Shown piece by piece: positions 4,835-6,899 of a stretch of 6,899 bases of DNA. The DNA comes from Halobacteriales archaeon (GTDB taxonomy: Archaea > Thermoplasmatota > E2 > JACPAO01 > JAHFTW01). Under the pieces are notes generated by a model. It was not told where the DNA came from and did not search any database. It worked only from the letters and a program-made list of their open reading frames with translations. The DNA is taken from NCBI GenBank assembly GCA_020201445.1, contig JAIVGU010000212.1, forward strand, positions 1 through 6,899, given 5' to 3'. The position numbers and the translations under genes are program-made. The stretch's first letter is position 1, and every line of letters starts with the position of its first letter.

Positions 4835-6121
4835 ATGCCCGACCCTCCCCCAACGCCAACCCCGCCCGCCGCCACCCAGGGTGCGCCCGACGGACCCTCC
4901 ATGCGCAACCTCACGCGCTACTTCCTCAAGATCGGCGCCACCGGCTTCGGCGGCCCCGTCGCCCTTGTCGGCTTCATGCACCGCGACCTGGTCGAGGGTC
5001 GCAAGTGGTTCAGCGAGGACGAGTTCCAGTTGAGCGTCACCCTCGCCCAAATCATGCCCGGACCCCTGGCGGCGCAGTTGGCCATCGCCTTGGGCTACTT
5101 CCGCTACCGCACCCTGGGCGCCACGCTGGCTGGCCTCGCCTTTGTCGGACCCTCCTTCTTCATGGTCGTGGCCTTGAGCATCCTCTACGTGGCCTACCAC
5201 GGCCTCTGGTGGGTGCAAGCGCTCTTCTACGGCATCGGCAGCATCGTCATCGCCATCATCGCCGTCGCCGCCATCCGCCTGGCCAAAGGCAACAACAAGA
5301 AGGACCCCCTGCTGTGGACAATCTTCGCCGCCCTCCTCGCCTTGACGGTCGGCTTCCAGGCCGAGCTGGCCCTCGCCTTCATCCTCGCCGGCCTCGCCGT
5401 CATCCTGCTTCGCGCGCCACCGCGCTGGCTGAAACGCGAAGCCGCCGCGCCCGCCTTCCTGCCGCCGTGGCTCGCCGCAGCCTTTCCAGGTCTCGACGGC
5501 CTGACCGCGTGGGTGGCGCAGCACCTGTGGGTCAACGAGTTTCTCTTTTTCGCCAAGGCCAGCGCCTTCGTCTTTGGCAGCGGCCTCGCCATCATCCCCT
5601 TCCTGCACGAAGGCGTCGTCGACCAACACCACTGGCTCACGGAGCCGCAGTTCCTCGACGCCGTCGCGGTGGCGCTCATCACGCCCGGCCCCGTCGTCAT
5701 CACGGTCGCCTTCATCGGATACATCATCGGCTACGCCACAGGCGGGGGGTTGGCCACCGGCCTCCTCGGCGCCACCGTCGCCGCCTTCGGGATGTTCCTG
5801 CCCGTCTGGCTCTTTACCGTCGTTCCAGCACCCTGGTTCCAAAAGCATCGCCAGCACCCTCAACTCAAAGCGTTCGCCGCAGGCGCAACCTCCGCGGCCA
5901 CAGGCGCGATGGCGGGCGCCGTCGTCATCCTTGGCTGGCGCACGTTCCAGGGTTTGCCGACCCTTGCCGTCGGACCCTTGACCCTGCGTACCCTGCCGCC
6001 CGTCATCCTGGGGCTGGCCGCCCTACCCTTGCTTTGGTGGAAGAAGGTCTCCGAACCCATCCTCGTCCTGGCCGGAGGGTGCGTCGGGCTGGCCCTCTTT
6101 GCGGTCGGCCGCGTCAGTTAG
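4835..6121 (+). CDS. chrA: Chromate efflux transporter ChrA (CHR superfamily)
   Basis: This 428-residue polytopic membrane protein is of the long-chain ChrA type, with two homologous halves. Half one carries GFGGP (37-41) and QIMPGPLAAQLAIALGYFR (72-90); half two carries FGSGLAIIPFL (247-257) and ITPGP (282-286). These paired G-x-GGP/FGSG and PGP motifs are the family hallmarks. ChrA exports chromate from the cytoplasm using the proton motive force, lowering intracellular Cr(VI); some homologues are annotated only by family, so the substrate here is inferred, strengthened by the chrB genes upstream. Length fits the family (about 400). The ATG at 4835 gives a Pro-rich leader of about 20 residues and sits 5 nt after the lipoprotein stop; the ATG at 4901 (MRNLTRYFLKIG) would start right at the conserved domain and remains possible. 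The large antisense frames are shadows. Confidence 0.95.
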   Translation: MPDPPPTPTPPAATQGAPDGPSMRNLTRYFLKIGATGFGGPVALVGFMHRDLVEGRKWFSEDEFQLSVTLAQIMPGPLAAQLAIALGYFRYRTLGATLAGLAFVGPSFFMVVALSILYVAYHGLWWVQALFYGIGSIVIAIIAVAAIRLAKGNNKKDPLLWTIFAALLALTVGFQAELALAFILAGLAVILLRAPPRWLKREAAAPAFLPPWLAAAFPGLDGLTAWVAQHLWVNEFLFFAKASAFVFGSGLAIIPFLHEGVVDQHHWLTEPQFLDAVAVALITPGPVVITVAFIGYIIGYATGGGLATGLLGATVAAFGMFLPVWLFTVVPAPWFQKHRQHPQLKAFAAGATSAATGAMAGAVVILGWRTFQGLPTLAVGPLTLRTLPPVILGLAALPLLWWKKVSEPILVLAGGCVGLALFAVGRVS

Positions 6122-6134
6122 GCCGGCGCCCGGA

Positions 6135-6214
6135 CTAATGGCTGTGCCGGTGGTGCAGGTCCGGCCAGCGAGGGTGCTTGTGCATCATCGCTTCGTGCTC
6201 GTGCCAATGCGAGA
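6135..6214 (-). pseudogene. Histidine-rich C-terminal remnant
   Basis: The minus strand ends in a frame reading SHWHEHEAMMHKHPRWPDLH then HRHSH and a TAG at 6135-6137. The dense H-x-H spacing and the closing HP-x-x-PD-x-HHRH-x-H pattern look like the tail of small His-rich, metal-binding-type proteins that I recall from other genomes; chance is unlikely for eleven histidines in this arrangement. The frame is open up to 6257 but has no ATG, GTG or TTG except the internal MM at 6188, which would leave a 17-residue peptide. Upstream sequence is occupied by a plus-strand gene. I therefore read it as a truncated gene end, though a 17-residue His-rich peptide from ATG 6188 cannot be excluded. It converges on chrA with 13 nt between stops. 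Confidence 0.45.
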
Positions 6215-6263
6215 GAAGGTTAGTGCCGACCCCTTGGGTGCAAGTTGAACCTATCTGTCAAAA

Positions 6264-6273
6264 GGGAGGAGGG
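6264..6273 (+). promoter_or_regulatory. Strong Shine-Dalgarno-like GGGAGGAGGG
   Basis: This purine run contains a full GGAGG match. It lies 13 nt before the GTG at 6287, rather far for optimal spacing, but no nearer start exists in the coding frame. It sits inside the frame if TTG 6245 is used instead, in which case it would be incidental. Confidence 0.4.
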
Positions 6274-6286
6274 CGGGGCCTTCGGT

Positions 6287-6508
6287 GTGGCCCTCAACCC
6301 CTACGCCGGCACCTGCTTGTTCCTGATTCTCATCTTCGCCGGAATCCTGGTGCAGCTCCACTTCATGGAGCCGCCCAACCCCGTCGCACGCCTGCCCGAC
6401 GGCGTACCGCCGCCTAATTGTTGGTCCTTCCCCCCAATCCCTTGGCGCAGCGCAGAAAACCAAACCCTTGTCTGCCTCCTCCACAATCGCGCTTCCGCGC
6501 ATGACTGA
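6287..6508 (+). CDS. Small single-helix membrane protein
   Basis: From GTG 6287 this encodes 73 residues. MALNPYAGTCLFLILIFAGI opens directly into one hydrophobic helix (about residues 9-26), followed by EPPNPVARLPDGVPPP and a soluble tail. Third-position GC is very high up to about 6412, then falls, so the last 30 residues are less certain. I do not recognise a family. The frame is open from TTG 6245, but the extra codons have poor coding bias, so GTG 6287 is preferred; a purine-rich site lies 13 nt upstream. Its end overlaps the start of the next gene by 8 nt, which supports both frames as real and suggests translational coupling. The two neighbouring membrane proteins may work together (inference). 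Confidence 0.6.
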   Translation: MALNPYAGTCLFLILIFAGILVQLHFMEPPNPVARLPDGVPPPNCWSFPPIPWRSAENQTLVCLLHNRASAHD

Positions 6509-6899
6509 ATTGACACAGGTCGAAGTGGAAACCCTGACCGTCCTGCGATTGCAGTACCAAGACCTGGGCGCGGAGGCCAACGCCATCAAGGCGTCGCGCA
6601 ACGGCACCCTCAGCGTCGGCTCAACGCTCCTGGTTGGTGGCTTCTTCTTTGGCCTCCACGACGAGAATCACTGGCTGGTGGCCTCCATCCCGTTCCTGTT
6701 TGCCGGCCTCTTGCTGCACGCCCTCCAGCTCCTAGCCAACAGCCGGGCCCAGGGTGCTTACCGCCACTACCTGGAGCAGCGCATCAACGCCCTCCTCGGG
6801 CACCGCACCGCGTTCTGGGAGGAGGTGGCCAACGCCACCATGACCACGACCGCCGTCTTGACCGCCCTGTTCTTCGCCGGCCTCTACGTCGCCATCACC
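6501..6899 (+). CDS. Three-helix membrane protein, partial at right edge
   Basis: From ATG 6501 the frame is open to the window end (133 codons, no stop seen), so the C-terminus is missing. It begins MTELTQVEVETLTVLRLQYQ, an amphipathic helix of about 35 residues. Hydrophobic segments follow at about 37-52, 58-79 and 115-133. Between helices two and three lies YRHYLEQRINALLGHRTAFW plus E-E, a pattern (Y-x-x-YLE-x-x-IN-x-LLG-x5-WE) that I associate with uncharacterised membrane proteins of many bacteria and archaea; no function is known to me. Codon bias is strong throughout. The start overlaps the preceding small membrane gene by 8 nt and has no SD, consistent with coupling to it. Confidence 0.8.
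   Translation, partial: MTELTQVEVETLTVLRLQYQDLGAEANAIKASRNGTLSVGSTLLVGGFFFGLHDENHWLVASIPFLFAGLLLHALQLLANSRAQGAYRHYLEQRINALLGHRTAFWEEVANATMTTTAVLTALFFAGLYVAIT

Noticed and set aside
4751..5863. 370-codon minus-strand frame rich in Asp, Glu and Gly
   Set aside because: It is a typical mirror of a high-GC membrane-protein gene; the plus strand encodes ChrA with clear family motifs.
5005..6138. 377-codon plus-strand frame rich in Arg and His
   Set aside because: It is a frame-shifted shadow of chrA, with low-complexity composition and no family features.
6128..6166. Possible terminator hairpin after chrA (CCGGAC with GTCCGG)
   Set aside because: The perfect stem is six pairs with a loop of about 23 nt and no T-run, and it coincides with the His-rich coding remnant.

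Overview
This is a high-GC (roughly 65%) prokaryotic window. Several genes lack a clear Shine-Dalgarno (SD) sequence directly upstream, and the secreted and membrane proteins look like those of high-GC Thermoplasmatota-type archaea. The archaeal assignment is only a weak inference, because no rRNA or informational gene is present. The dominant theme is metal and oxyanion handling (chromate, copper), mixed with gene debris.

Layout. Positions 1-547 (minus) hold broken coding sequence: a piece running off the left edge whose frame contains a TGA at 231-233, preceded by a frameshifted beta-propeller-like piece. Positions 658-2184 (minus) hold an intact 508-residue secreted protein with 16 cysteines and no recognised family. 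Positions 2254-2735 (plus) are a scar: a RecQ-type helicase motif VI fragment abuts, in another frame, the last transmembrane end of a CopA copper ATPase, and a doubtful short Cys-rich ORF follows. Positions 2829-3173 (plus) encode a cytosolic 13-cysteine four-helix-bundle copper-storage protein (Csp/DUF326).

Positions 3211-3633 (minus) hold two tandem, related two-helix membrane proteins, both starting MTDWLPWG. They are divergent, across an 80-bp intergenic stretch, from a plus-strand chromate cluster at 3714-6121. That cluster contains the ChrB C-terminal domain as a free gene, the ChrB N-terminal domain as the next free gene (GTGA overlap), a small lipoprotein, and a full-length two-domain ChrA chromate transporter. 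The genes are spaced by -4, +10 and +5 nt, so they look like one operon.

After chrA comes a short His-rich coding remnant on the minus strand (6135-6214), then a small one-helix membrane protein (6287-6508) overlapping by 8 nt the start of a three-helix membrane protein that leaves the window at 6899.

How it works together (inference): ChrA would export chromate, the split ChrB would sense it or act in its resistance, and the lipoprotein and the divergent small membrane proteins are candidate accessory parts. Csp would buffer cuprous ions in the cytoplasm, and the CopA stub beside it suggests that a fuller copper locus once stood there. I saw no tRNA, rRNA, CRISPR array or intact mobile element.
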